A DNA stretch of 64,000 nt. Origin: Longicatena caecimuris. Lineage in GTDB: Bacteria > Bacillota_I > Bacilli_A > Erysipelotrichales > Erysipelotrichaceae. The position numbers and the translations under genes were made by a program. The notes beneath the pieces were generated by a model that was not told the origin of the DNA, did no database searches, and saw nothing but the letters and a program-made list of their open reading frames with translations. The DNA is taken from assembly GCF_004341945.1 (NCBI RefSeq), contig NZ_SMBP01000004.1, positions 1 through 64,000 of the forward strand, written 5' to 3'. This document shows, piece after piece, positions 37,458 to 45,935 of this stretch (its first letter is position 1; each line of letters opens with the position of its first letter).

Positions 37458-39989
37458 TTATTTCATCTTTTGTTTTAATTCATATAACAGCTGCATAGCT
37501 TCTATCGGTGTCATCTTATTTAAATCTATTTTATCCAATTGTTCGATAATTTCTACATGTTTCGGATTTTCTTTTTCAATCACATGCGGTCCGACGATGT
37601 TTTGTATAGGATTATCATTCAATTCCAAATTATCAAGAATCTGTTGTGCACGATCCAACACACTACCTGGCAGATGTGCCAATCTGGCAACATTGATACC
37701 ATACGATTTATCAGCTTTACCTTCTATGACGCGATACAAGAACGTCACCTTTTCATCCTCTTCATGAACATCGACATGAACGTTCAAAATACCCGGATTA
37801 CGTTCTTCCATCTGTGTCAATTCATGATAATGTGTTGAGAATAAAGTCTTCGCTTTGATATTGCGTAAAATATATTCAATCATCGCCTGTGCCAATGCCA
37901 TACCATCATAAGTAGAAGTACCGCGCCCTATCTCATCAAATAGAATTAATGAATTCGCACTTGCATGCTTTAAGGCATTATTGGCTTCCATCATTTCTAC
38001 CATAAAGGTTGATTGTCCTGACATGATATCATCACTTGCCCCAATACGTGTGAAAATCTGATCAAAGATTGGCAATTCCGCTTTGCGCGCAGGCACGTAA
38101 CAACCTATTTGTGCCATAATCACAAGTAAAGCCGTTTGCCGCATGTAGGTAGATTTACCGCCCATGTTCGGTCCTGTAATGATCATGATATCCTGATCCT
38201 CTTGCATCTTAAGATCATTAGAAACATAACGTGTTGTTTTCATGATCTTATCCAAGATGGGATGTCGTGCCTCTTCCATATAAACCGTATGCTCTTTATG
38301 AAAATGAGGTCGGGTATAACCATTTTCACTTGAAATTTCTGCTAAGGCATACAACGCATCAATGGTACTTAACGCAATTGCTAAATCATGTAATTTAGGA
38401 AGATATACACGTATTTTGTCTAATAAATTTTCAAACAATTCATTTTCCAGGCGAATACTTCTTTCCTGTGCATGAACGATTGCATCTTCTTGTTCCTTCA
38501 ATTCTTGTGTGATAAAACGTTCCGCATTTGCCAGTGTCTGTTTTCGCACATAACCAAATTCTTCTTTTATTTGTGAAAGATTCGTTTTCGTCACTTCGAT
38601 ATAATAGCCAAACACTCGATTATAGCCGATTTTCAATGATTTAACTCCGGTGCGCTCCCGCTCCTTATTTTCTAATGCTAAAATCCAATTCTTTCCATTC
38701 TTACCGATTTCTCTTACCTGATCAAGTTCTTCATGATAGCCCTCTACGAAGACACCTCCATCTTTTAATGTAACCGGTGGATTTTCCACGATAGCACCAT
38801 CTATTACCTCATATAATTCCTGACAGACATCAATTGTTTGAAATTCGCTATAAGCATTACAATCTTTGAATAGATCAAAAATCATCGGAGCATGTTCCAG
38901 TGTTTTAATCAAACGTAAAATATCACGAGGATTGGCACTTCCATAAGCTACTCTTGCGCTTAATCGCTCCATATCATATACAAAGCTTAAATGTTCTTTC
39001 AGCTCATCTTTCGTAATAAAATTATCATTTAAATATTCAATAGCATCTAAACGTTTATTGATCATTTTCGTATCAACAAGTGGATACTCAATCCATTTTT
39101 TTAACAAGCGGGACCCCATAGAACTGCGACATTTATCTAAGAAGCTCCATAAAGTCAATGATTTAGAATTGTTGCGAATACTTGCCGTTAATTCTAAGTT
39201 TTGCTTAGTATTGTAATCCATTTGTAAAAATTCATTTTCATAAACCTGTTCAACATGATTCAGATGAGCCATATTACGGCGTTGTGTTTCATCTAAATAA
39301 TTCGTAAGTATACCAAATGCATGGCGTATTCGATCATCTTCAATATCACTGATAAGATGTTCATATGCTTCCTTGATGGCTGCATCTTGATAATAAGAAA
39401 TTGTTATCCGATCCATATCTTCGATCATTTTTACAATTTTCTTATCGAACTTTTCTTCAATGACAATTTCTGCCACATTATTACCAAGCAGTACTTTCTG
39501 AATTGCCATCACCTGCTTATCAATCAACTGTGCGCGCATTTCTCCTGTCGTCATCTCACATAGAACGACCGCTAAGCCAAATTGATAATCATGCAATGAC
39601 GCAATATAAACAGTTGCTTTTTCATCATTCACTTCATCCATGATCGTCCCAGGAGTAACAATTTTAAGAATATCACGTTTTACTAAGCCTTTTGCTGTAG
39701 CGGGATTTTCCATCTGTTCCACGATAGCAACTTTATACCCTTTTTGGATCAAGCGCTGAATGTAGCCATTCGCTGCATGATGCGGAATACCACACATTGG
39801 CACTCTTTCTTCCACACCGGCATTTTTGCCTGTTAACACAAGATCTAATTCCTGACTTGCTATTTTTGCATCGTCAAAAAACATTTCATAAAAATCACCT
39901 AAACGGTAAAAAATAATTTCATCCTTATGTTTCTCTTTTAACTCTAAATATTGTGTCATCATCGGTGTATAGGTATTCTTTTTTGTCAT
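37458..39989 (-). CDS. mutS: DNA mismatch recognition protein MutS
   Basis: Detects mispairs. The 843 residues have the mismatch-reading motif GDFYEMFFDDA near the N-terminus, Walker A GPNMGGKSTYMRQTA, Walker B FDEIGRGTSTYDG and a C-terminal helix-turn-helix dimer region. AGGAGTTG precedes the ATG. First gene of the mutS-mutL-miaA-tcdA run and divergent from the rodA-like gene; about 215 bases separate the two start codons. Confidence 0.97.
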   Translation of the reverse strand: MTKKNTYTPMMTQYLELKEKHKDEIIFYRLGDFYEMFFDDAKIASQELDLVLTGKNAGVEERVPMCGIPHHAANGYIQRLIQKGYKVAIVEQMENPATAKGLVKRDILKIVTPGTIMDEVNDEKATVYIASLHDYQFGLAVVLCEMTTGEMRAQLIDKQVMAIQKVLLGNNVAEIVIEEKFDKKIVKMIEDMDRITISYYQDAAIKEAYEHLISDIEDDRIRHAFGILTNYLDETQRRNMAHLNHVEQVYENEFLQMDYNTKQNLELTASIRNNSKSLTLWSFLDKCRSSMGSRLLKKWIEYPLVDTKMINKRLDAIEYLNDNFITKDELKEHLSFVYDMERLSARVAYGSANPRDILRLIKTLEHAPMIFDLFKDCNAYSEFQTIDVCQELYEVIDGAIVENPPVTLKDGGVFVEGYHEELDQVREIGKNGKNWILALENKERERTGVKSLKIGYNRVFGYYIEVTKTNLSQIKEEFGYVRKQTLANAERFITQELKEQEDAIVHAQERSIRLENELFENLLDKIRVYLPKLHDLAIALSTIDALYALAEISSENGYTRPHFHKEHTVYMEEARHPILDKIMKTTRYVSNDLKMQEDQDIMIITGPNMGGKSTYMRQTALLVIMAQIGCYVPARKAELPIFDQIFTRIGASDDIMSGQSTFMVEMMEANNALKHASANSLILFDEIGRGTSTYDGMALAQAMIEYILRNIKAKTLFSTHYHELTQMEERNPGILNVHVDVHEEDEKVTFLYRVIEGKADKSYGINVARLAHLPGSVLDRAQQILDNLELNDNPIQNIVGPHVIEKENPKHVEIIEQLDKIDLNKMTPIEAMQLLYELKQKMK

Positions 39990-40205
39990 AAAATCAACTC
40001 CTGCTCTCGTTTCTATATTATATCAAAAATGAAGGTTGCTTGGTATAAGTATGCAGAAATCTTTTACATATCTTTCTTATATGAGAAGCATTACATTTTC
40101 CTTAATTTATTCAAATTTGTATGCCGTGCGCAACATAAGGAAGAAAAACCGTGCTATAATAGATACAAGCCTTTAATTAGGCATAGTAATAATGGAGTGA
40201 TGCCA

Positions 40206-41414
40206 ATGAAAGTAGGATTATCCAGGGCGAAGAGTCCGGATAAGTTTGATTTTGTTTTAATGGCTTATTTAATTGTCATGGCAATCACCAGCTTCGTTTC
40301 TATCTATTCTTCTTTCGGAATTGTTGGAGCCCAAGCTGGAATGGGGTATCTTACAAAACAGATCATGTGGTTTATGGCAGGTTTTATCGCCTTAGGTGTA
40401 ATCATGTATTTAGGCAATGACAGTATGTTTCAATTCGCTAAGATTGCCTATTGGATATTAATGGTCTGTTTGATCATCTTATTTTTTGCCAGGATATTAT
40501 ACTCACTGACCGGCAGAGTGATTTCTATCATGCAGCCAACCAATGGTGCTATTTCATGGTTTTTCCTTCCTGGAACTTCCTTTCAGCCCAGTGAGTTTAT
40601 GAAAATTGTATTGATCATCATTACCGCAGGTATTATTGATGAACATAACAAAGAAAAAGTAATTGATTCCTTTGAGATGGATGTTAAACTATTTATAGAA
40701 GTTGCAAAATGGGCTCTGCCACCTATGGTACTAATTCTATTACAGCCGGATACCGGAGTTGTTTTGATTATTGGTATCAGTCTATTGGCTATGCTATTAT
40801 GTTCGGGAATACGCAAAGAATGGATATGGCTATTAGCCGGACTTATCATCATCTTTATTGCCGTCTTTGCTTATCTCTACATATTTCAATTTGATTTACT
40901 AACTAGTATGATGGGAGGAAGCTATAAAATGCGAAGGATCACTTCTTGGCTTGATCCTGAATCTAGCATCAATACGGATAGTTATCAACAATATATGGCC
41001 TTGTTAGCGTTAGGCAGTGCCGGTGTAAGCGGACATGGTATGCAACAGTTTCTAGTACCGATACCCGAAGCACAGACGGATTTCATCTTTGCTGTTATTG
41101 GTCAAAGCTGGGGATTGATTGGTGCAGTATTCATCTTAATACTGTGTTTAGGACTTGATCTTCATTTATGTAAGATTGCCAGCATATCGAAGAATATGTT
41201 TGAAAAATATCTGATTTTAGGTGTTTTAGGAATGTTGCTATATCAGCAAGTCCAAAATATCGGTATGATCATTGGATTATTGCCAATTACCGGTATTACT
41301 CTTCCTTTGATATCGTATGGCGGATCTAGCATGCTATCTTATTTAGTAGCCTTTGGAATCATTATGAATGCCAGTGCGAAAGCTAAAAAATTATCAGACT
41401 ATGTATATGAATAA
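40206..41414 (+). CDS. rodA: SEDS family peptidoglycan polymerase, RodA/FtsW-like
   Basis: A glycosyltransferase of the cell-wall elongation or division machinery with about ten membrane helices in 402 residues. Signatures are QPSEFMKIVLIIITAG, LLQPDTGVVLIIG (the catalytic loop aspartate in this family), GSAGVSGHGMQQFLVPIPEAQTDFIF and the final LPLISYGGSSMLSYLVAFGI. I start at ATG 40206, eight bases after GGAG, rejecting a much longer frame from 39951 and an ATG at 40200. TATAAT at 40155. Divergent from mutS. Choice between RodA and FtsW is not certain; no mreB or ftsZ is near. Confidence 0.85.
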   Translation: MKVGLSRAKSPDKFDFVLMAYLIVMAITSFVSIYSSFGIVGAQAGMGYLTKQIMWFMAGFIALGVIMYLGNDSMFQFAKIAYWILMVCLIILFFARILYSLTGRVISIMQPTNGAISWFFLPGTSFQPSEFMKIVLIIITAGIIDEHNKEKVIDSFEMDVKLFIEVAKWALPPMVLILLQPDTGVVLIIGISLLAMLLCSGIRKEWIWLLAGLIIIFIAVFAYLYIFQFDLLTSMMGGSYKMRRITSWLDPESSINTDSYQQYMALLALGSAGVSGHGMQQFLVPIPEAQTDFIFAVIGQSWGLIGAVFILILCLGLDLHLCKIASISKNMFEKYLILGVLGMLLYQQVQNIGMIIGLLPITGITLPLISYGGSSMLSYLVAFGIIMNASAKAKKLSDYVYE

Positions 41415-41477
41415 GAGGTTGTAATGATATTAGATAGATTTACGAAATGAAATCTTCTATACACTACAACCTCTTTT
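41413..41477 (+). terminator. Terminator of the rodA-like gene
   Basis: AAGAGGTTGTA / TACAACCTCTT, an 11-bp stem with a 41-base loop and TTTT, beginning at the rodA stop codon. Confidence 0.65.
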
Positions 41478-41478
41478 C

Positions 41479-42375
41479 TTACATACAGTCCCAATTATAA
41501 ACAACGTTTGTAAAATCTTTATTTTTAAGATCTTGTTCAGAAACAAAGAAATTTGCGACACCAGAATCTCCCCACATAATATCTTCTACTGTATCTAATT
41601 GAAATAATAGGATATCGCAAGGATTGTCTTTCATATACTCTCTGGGATCATATTGTGTAAAACAAGGATATCCGCCTATTTGTGAAGCAAATGTTTCTAA
41701 TCTATCACATAAGTTATCATATATGACATCATCTAAATCGAAAATAGTGTGTTGATCCTCTTTTAATAAATCTTGACATGACTGAGTAAAATAATCTTTA
41801 AAGCGATAATCATTTATGGTAATTGTCTGAAAATGTTCATGCGGTTGCAGACGGTATTCACAATCCAATGGAAAGGGTAACATTGTTTCTTTATGTGCTT
41901 TCGGTTGAAAGATACGATTGCTTACAGGCTGGTTTGGTATGGATTCATAATAGCGAATTGCCCATCTCTTTTGAAATCTTGGATCATCAAAATCACAGCC
42001 ATAAAGATCATCATCACCACTTATAAAAATCTGTAAAAGCCCTGATGTTGGAAATCCTTCCGGTGCTTTAAACTGCGAAAAATTAATCTGCGCCAACAAA
42101 TACAATGGACTCTTTTCTATTTGATCAATTGGAAGTGTCTCATGTTCAGGAATATAATATGCACCTCCGATTTTACAATCAAATAAAGCTGGTTTATCTT
42201 TTTCAAGAGTAAAGTAAGTAATCGGTTTTTGTGATGTGTTTTTTAAACGTTCATAAAACATTTCAACGGTTGCTTGTATTTTCTCTTGGTTTTCTACTCT
42301 TTCTTCATTTTTTGGTTTTGTTTCATTTTGTGTCTTTACCTCTTGTTTGGCAAATATTTTTTTAAGAAAACCCAT
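41479..42375 (-). CDS. DUF1963 (YwqG-like) protein
   Basis: The 298 residues have a charged N-terminal 60-residue tail and then the DUF1963 pattern: KIGGAYYIPEHETLP, LYLLAQINFSQF, GLLQIFISGDDD and, near the end, QIGGYPCFTQYDPRE, ILLFQLDTVE and MWGDSGVANFFVSEQDL. The family is widespread and lacks a known function. Single gene between a terminator and nadK, on the same strand as nadK. Confidence 0.85.
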   Translation of the reverse strand: MGFLKKIFAKQEVKTQNETKPKNEERVENQEKIQATVEMFYERLKNTSQKPITYFTLEKDKPALFDCKIGGAYYIPEHETLPIDQIEKSPLYLLAQINFSQFKAPEGFPTSGLLQIFISGDDDLYGCDFDDPRFQKRWAIRYYESIPNQPVSNRIFQPKAHKETMLPFPLDCEYRLQPHEHFQTITINDYRFKDYFTQSCQDLLKEDQHTIFDLDDVIYDNLCDRLETFASQIGGYPCFTQYDPREYMKDNPCDILLFQLDTVEDIMWGDSGVANFFVSEQDLKNKDFTNVVYNWDCM

Positions 42376-42425
42376 AGTCTTTTCCTCCAGTTACTTTCAT
42401 TCCGATGCTTCCTACTGCTTGCGAA

Positions 42426-43199
42426 TTAATATAAGTTTTTTAATCGTTTTAAATAACTGTATGCACGATAACGAACAAATTGTACTTTAAGATCTGACAT
42501 ACTGCAAATAATTTCGTGTGTATCCGCTAATGATAAATTCAAATGATCATAACATAATACAGCAGTATCAAATGTCTCACTGCGCATAGTGATGATGCGA
42601 TTTTCCATCATAATGTAAGGTACCCCTAGTGAACGATGTTTGGAATGTTGAATTGGTGTAATTTCAGTCAATTGCATTAACGATATACCACTATCAATGA
42701 CAGCACCTTTTAAGCTTCGATTATATGCAGTAGAGCCTGCCTGTGTACTTAAACATATCCCTGAACCACGGCATGTTTCAAAAAATTCTCCATCTATATA
42801 GATATCCAAAATTTGTGATTTCACGATATTTTCAACACGCATTTCATTTAAAGCATAGCGAGGTACAGGATCATTATCCATCTGTATTTTTAACAAATTG
42901 GAAGTGAAGATGGATGGCTTTTTGTGTAAAAGATCCTGAATGCATTCATCAATTTCCTCTCCTGTATAATCCGTAAAGAAACCCAATGTACCTGTATGGA
43001 TACCGAGGAATTTTATTGTATTAATAATGGGAAGATATTTATGCACCCCATATAATAAAGTGCCATCTCCACCTATACAAATTACCAATTCAGGATTTTT
43101 TTTATCATATATCCATCCATGTTTATTTAATTGACTACACAAATATTGTTCTGTTTGAAATGATTTTTCATCTTTCTTTGCGACAGTTGCATAATTCAT
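42426..43199 (-). CDS. nadK: NAD kinase
   Basis: Phosphorylates NAD to NADP with ATP. The 257 residues have the diacylglycerol-kinase-like fold with CIGGDGTLLYG, ALNEMRVEN (the usual NE/D motif) and STQAGSTAYNRSLKGA. The TAYNRS segment corresponds to TAYxxS in the family. The gene is divergent from the CYTH gene, with a 58-base shared promoter region. Confidence 0.94.
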   Translation of the reverse strand: MNYATVAKKDEKSFQTEQYLCSQLNKHGWIYDKKNPELVICIGGDGTLLYGVHKYLPIINTIKFLGIHTGTLGFFTDYTGEEIDECIQDLLHKKPSIFTSNLLKIQMDNDPVPRYALNEMRVENIVKSQILDIYIDGEFFETCRGSGICLSTQAGSTAYNRSLKGAVIDSGISLMQLTEITPIQHSKHRSLGVPYIMMENRIITMRSETFDTAVLCYDHLNLSLADTHEIICSMSDLKVQFVRYRAYSYLKRLKNLY

Positions 43200-43257
43200 A
43201 AGAAATCACTTCCTTTCTTATTCATACTATTGTATTATAACATTTGGGTGATATAAG

Positions 43258-43803
43258 ATGAATAACAATATTGAAAAAGAGTATAAAGTTCTCGTCACAA
43301 AGGAACAATTTTATAATTTATATCAAAATTTTGCTACACCACCATTTCATGAACAAGTAAATATTTATTATGACACTCAAGATTTAATGATTCGTAAACA
43401 TAAAGGAGCAATGCGTATTCGTGATGTCAATGGTATGCATATTTTCACATTGAAGATGCAAAGTGAAGAAGGTTTATTAGAATTTGAGAAGCCAGTACCG
43501 AAAAATGCTATTACTAGTTTAGAAGATGAAGAAATTCAGGAACTATTACATCGTTATCAATTACAAGGTCCTTTTTTTAAGATAGCCGAACTTCATACGC
43601 AGCGAGCGGTTTATGAAAGTGAGTTTGCTGAGCTATGTTTCGATATCAGCACCTATCATGGAAAAACAGATTATGAAATTGAATATGAATATAAAAAGGA
43701 ACATGATGGTCTTTCCATATTCCAAGACATCATGAAACAAATAAATGTCGTATATGAGAAAAATTGTATTTCAAAAATTCAAAGAGCAATGAACAGTTTA
43801 TAA
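43258..43803 (+). CDS. CYTH-domain protein (triphosphatase/adenylate cyclase fold)
   Basis: The 181 residues start with the ExExK signature (IEKEYKVL, E6-E8-K10) and contain the other charged strands of the tunnel fold: NIYYDTQDLMIRKHKGAMRIRD, HIFTLKMQSEEGLLEFEKP and CFDISTYHGKTDYEIEYEYK. CYTH proteins of Firmicutes, often next to nadK, usually act on inorganic triphosphate or similar. The activity here is not proven. Confidence 0.88.
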   Translation: MNNNIEKEYKVLVTKEQFYNLYQNFATPPFHEQVNIYYDTQDLMIRKHKGAMRIRDVNGMHIFTLKMQSEEGLLEFEKPVPKNAITSLEDEEIQELLHRYQLQGPFFKIAELHTQRAVYESEFAELCFDISTYHGKTDYEIEYEYKKEHDGLSIFQDIMKQINVVYEKNCISKIQRAMNSL

Positions 43804-44004
43804 TTTTTGATTGTTCAAAATGTAACTACTATGTTGCTATGAGAAATGCAATAGAAACAAAGATTCATTTAGAATAACCACGTTTTCTCCATTTCTGTTT
43901 GTGCCTTTAAGTTAGCTTATAGGAATGAGCATATTATAAAATCGTTAGCATCCATCTTTACCATTTCTTTTTATGTTATGTACATTCAAATTCATTTCAT
44001 AAGG

Positions 44005-44946
44005 CTAGTCATCATCGACTAGCCTTTCTTCGTAATTTATATGTAACTGACATAATATCTCTCTGTATTCGTCACTTAGTTTTTGATTAAATAACAGACA
44101 TAATTGTATTGTTGTATTGAATTCACTTTTCTCAATATATGTAGAATAAAACATATAGTGTCCTAACATGTATTGAAACTTTTTCGTAAATTCCAAAGTA
44201 TTCACAATACAAGGAAGATACAAGATGAGTCCCGCTTTCGTATATTCTATAAACTCTGTTTTACTATTGCTGACAAACTGATATTGGTTATGATTCTTCA
44301 TGATGGCAATTGCATATTTATAGAGCATACGAACATCATGCGTACTATACATATCACATGCAATTTTATCATGTATATTATTCACAAGATTTATTTGTGC
44401 ATCAATCATAAAATCATGTGTCTGTTCGTGAAACAAGGATGACCACATATCTGAGCCTATTTCATTCGCTAATTTTAATATTTTTGAAGTAAGAAACATA
44501 TCATCTTTATCAAGATAGATATAACTCTCTACTTTATTTGAAATAGCTACGCCTATTTCACTTAAATAAATGGGAGCTTGAAAAAAGACTAAGTTTTCTA
44601 ATATAAGGCAATTTAAATAATCTGGAAGTTTATGATTTTTTGTTACTTTACGAATTGCTTCCTCTAATGAATCTTTATCTGGATAACCGTTTTTTGTATC
44701 ATAACGATTCCACATTTGTGAAAATGTCAGTGTATAGCTTTTTTGTAGTCTGCCATATCCGATTAGACCTTTTTCTTTATTTTTTCCTTTTTCAGTACCC
44801 TTCGCCAGAAAAAATAATAAATCACCATTATGAAAATCACTGATTTTTTTGGTATTGCTAGGTTTCCAAAAATTGATGGAATGATTGCCATTCAGTCTAT
44901 GATATTCTATCATCTTTTTATCTGTAATATAGGCAATGGAAGCCAT
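44005..44946 (-). CDS. EVE/PUA-like domain protein with helical C-terminal domain
   Basis: The 313-residue protein has an N-terminal segment (1-130) with the pattern NHSINFWKPSN, FHNGDLLFFLAKG, KGLIGYGRL and LENLVFFQAPIYLSEIG. This is the order seen in EVE or PUA-like domains, which bind modified nucleotides or bases. The C-terminal half is all-helical and not recognised. EVE domains occur in modification-dependent restriction and in RNA/DNA base reading; a role of that type is an inference. The last codons form a GC-rich palindrome (GGCTAGTC / GACTAGCC) that includes the stop. The gene is alone between CYTH and recR. Confidence 0.6.
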   Translation of the reverse strand: MASIAYITDKKMIEYHRLNGNHSINFWKPSNTKKISDFHNGDLLFFLAKGTEKGKNKEKGLIGYGRLQKSYTLTFSQMWNRYDTKNGYPDKDSLEEAIRKVTKNHKLPDYLNCLILENLVFFQAPIYLSEIGVAISNKVESYIYLDKDDMFLTSKILKLANEIGSDMWSSLFHEQTHDFMIDAQINLVNNIHDKIACDMYSTHDVRMLYKYAIAIMKNHNQYQFVSNSKTEFIEYTKAGLILYLPCIVNTLEFTKKFQYMLGHYMFYSTYIEKSEFNTTIQLCLLFNQKLSDEYREILCQLHINYEERLVDDD

Positions 44947-45031
44947 CGTACAACACCTCTTTCTCTCTTATCTATTTTATCATGTAATCGAAATTGAAAC
45001 ATAGAAAAATCGTGATTTCTCACGATTTCTT

Positions 45032-45622
45032 TTACATTTTTTTACGACCTTCAATTGCTTTGATTAAAGTGAGTTCATCTGCATAATCTAAATGACCGCC
45101 CATAGGAAGTCCATGTGCAATACGTGTGACTGTAACATCATAGCTTTCTAAAAGCTTTGAGAGATATAAAGCAGTCGTTTCTCCTTCTACCGTCGGATTG
45201 GTTGCGATAATAATTTCTTTTGTATCTTCTTGAATACGTGTCAATAGGCTTTCAATGTTAATATCTTCAGGTAAAATACCTTTCGCTGTGGATATTACAC
45301 CATTTAAAACATGATAAACACCTGCATACTCTTTCGTCTTTTCCATGGCAATTACATCCTTAGGACTTTGAACAACACAGATAATATCACGCTGTCTTGT
45401 TGTATCCTTGCATATATCACACAAGTCTCCTTCAGCCAGATTTCCGCATACCTCACATTTTTTCAGACCGTCTTTCATATCAGCTAAACTTTGTATAAAG
45501 CCATCTAAGGTTTCTTCATCCCACTCTAGTGTTTGAAAAGCATATCGTTCTGCGGTTTTCATTCCTACACCGGGAAGTTTCCGAAAACTTTCTACAAGAG
45601 CCTCAAACTTTTTTGGATACAT
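45032..45622 (-). CDS. recR: Recombination mediator protein RecR
   Basis: The 196-residue protein has a helix-hairpin-helix start (FRKLPGVGMKTAERYAFQ), a four-cysteine zinc finger (CEVCGNLAEGDLCDIC), a Toprim domain (ICVVQSPKDVIAMEK) and the conserved TPTVEGE-type segment NPTVEGETTALYL, ending in RIAHGLPMGGHLDYADE. RecR works with RecF and RecO in gap repair. Its start overlaps the ebfC stop. It ends the dnaX-ebfC-recR operon; recF is in the same window. Confidence 0.97.
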   Translation of the reverse strand: MYPKKFEALVESFRKLPGVGMKTAERYAFQTLEWDEETLDGFIQSLADMKDGLKKCEVCGNLAEGDLCDICKDTTRQRDIICVVQSPKDVIAMEKTKEYAGVYHVLNGVISTAKGILPEDINIESLLTRIQEDTKEIIIATNPTVEGETTALYLSKLLESYDVTVTRIAHGLPMGGHLDYADELTLIKAIEGRKKM

Positions 45623-45930
45623 TAAAATCCTCCAGGCATTTTCACTCCGCCTGTTAAAGCATTCATTTTCTGTTCTTTATCTTTTACGGCTTTACTTAAT
45701 GCATCATTAATAGCTGATTTCAACATTTCTTCTAAATCTTCTTTTCCATCTTTTTCTAATAATGCTTCATCAATACAAATTGTTTCAATTTCCATGCTTC
45801 CTTTTACGGTAACTTTAACAACCCCACCACCCATGGTAGAATCGTATGTCTGTTCATTTAAAAGTTCTTCTGCTTTTGCAAGTTCTTTCTGCATCTTTTG
45901 TGCCTGTTTTAATAAGCTTTGCATATTCAT
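45622..45930 (-). CDS. ebfC: YbaB/EbfC family nucleoid-associated protein
   Basis: A 102-residue DNA-binding protein that forms a tweezer-like dimer. It has an N-terminal helix (MQSLLKQAQKMQKELAKAEELL), the strand GGGVVKVTVKGSMEIE and a C-terminal Met/Gly tail (MNALTGGVKMPGGF). Position between dnaX and recR is the standard one in bacteria. Five bases separate it from the end of dnaX. Confidence 0.94.
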   Translation of the reverse strand: MNMQSLLKQAQKMQKELAKAEELLNEQTYDSTMGGGVVKVTVKGSMEIETICIDEALLEKDGKEDLEEMLKSAINDALSKAVKDKEQKMNALTGGVKMPGGF

Positions 45931-45935
45931 AATAT

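Noticed and set aside
39951-40205. N-terminal extension of the rodA-like protein
   Set aside because: The extra residues have no ribosome site, overlap the start of mutS on the other strand and include the TATAAT promoter; ATG 40206 fits the family start.
44005-44030. Hairpin GGCTAGTC/GACTAGCC at the end of the EVE-like gene as a terminator
   Set aside because: The stem includes the stop codon and is followed by TTATGAAATG, not a U-run, so termination is doubtful.
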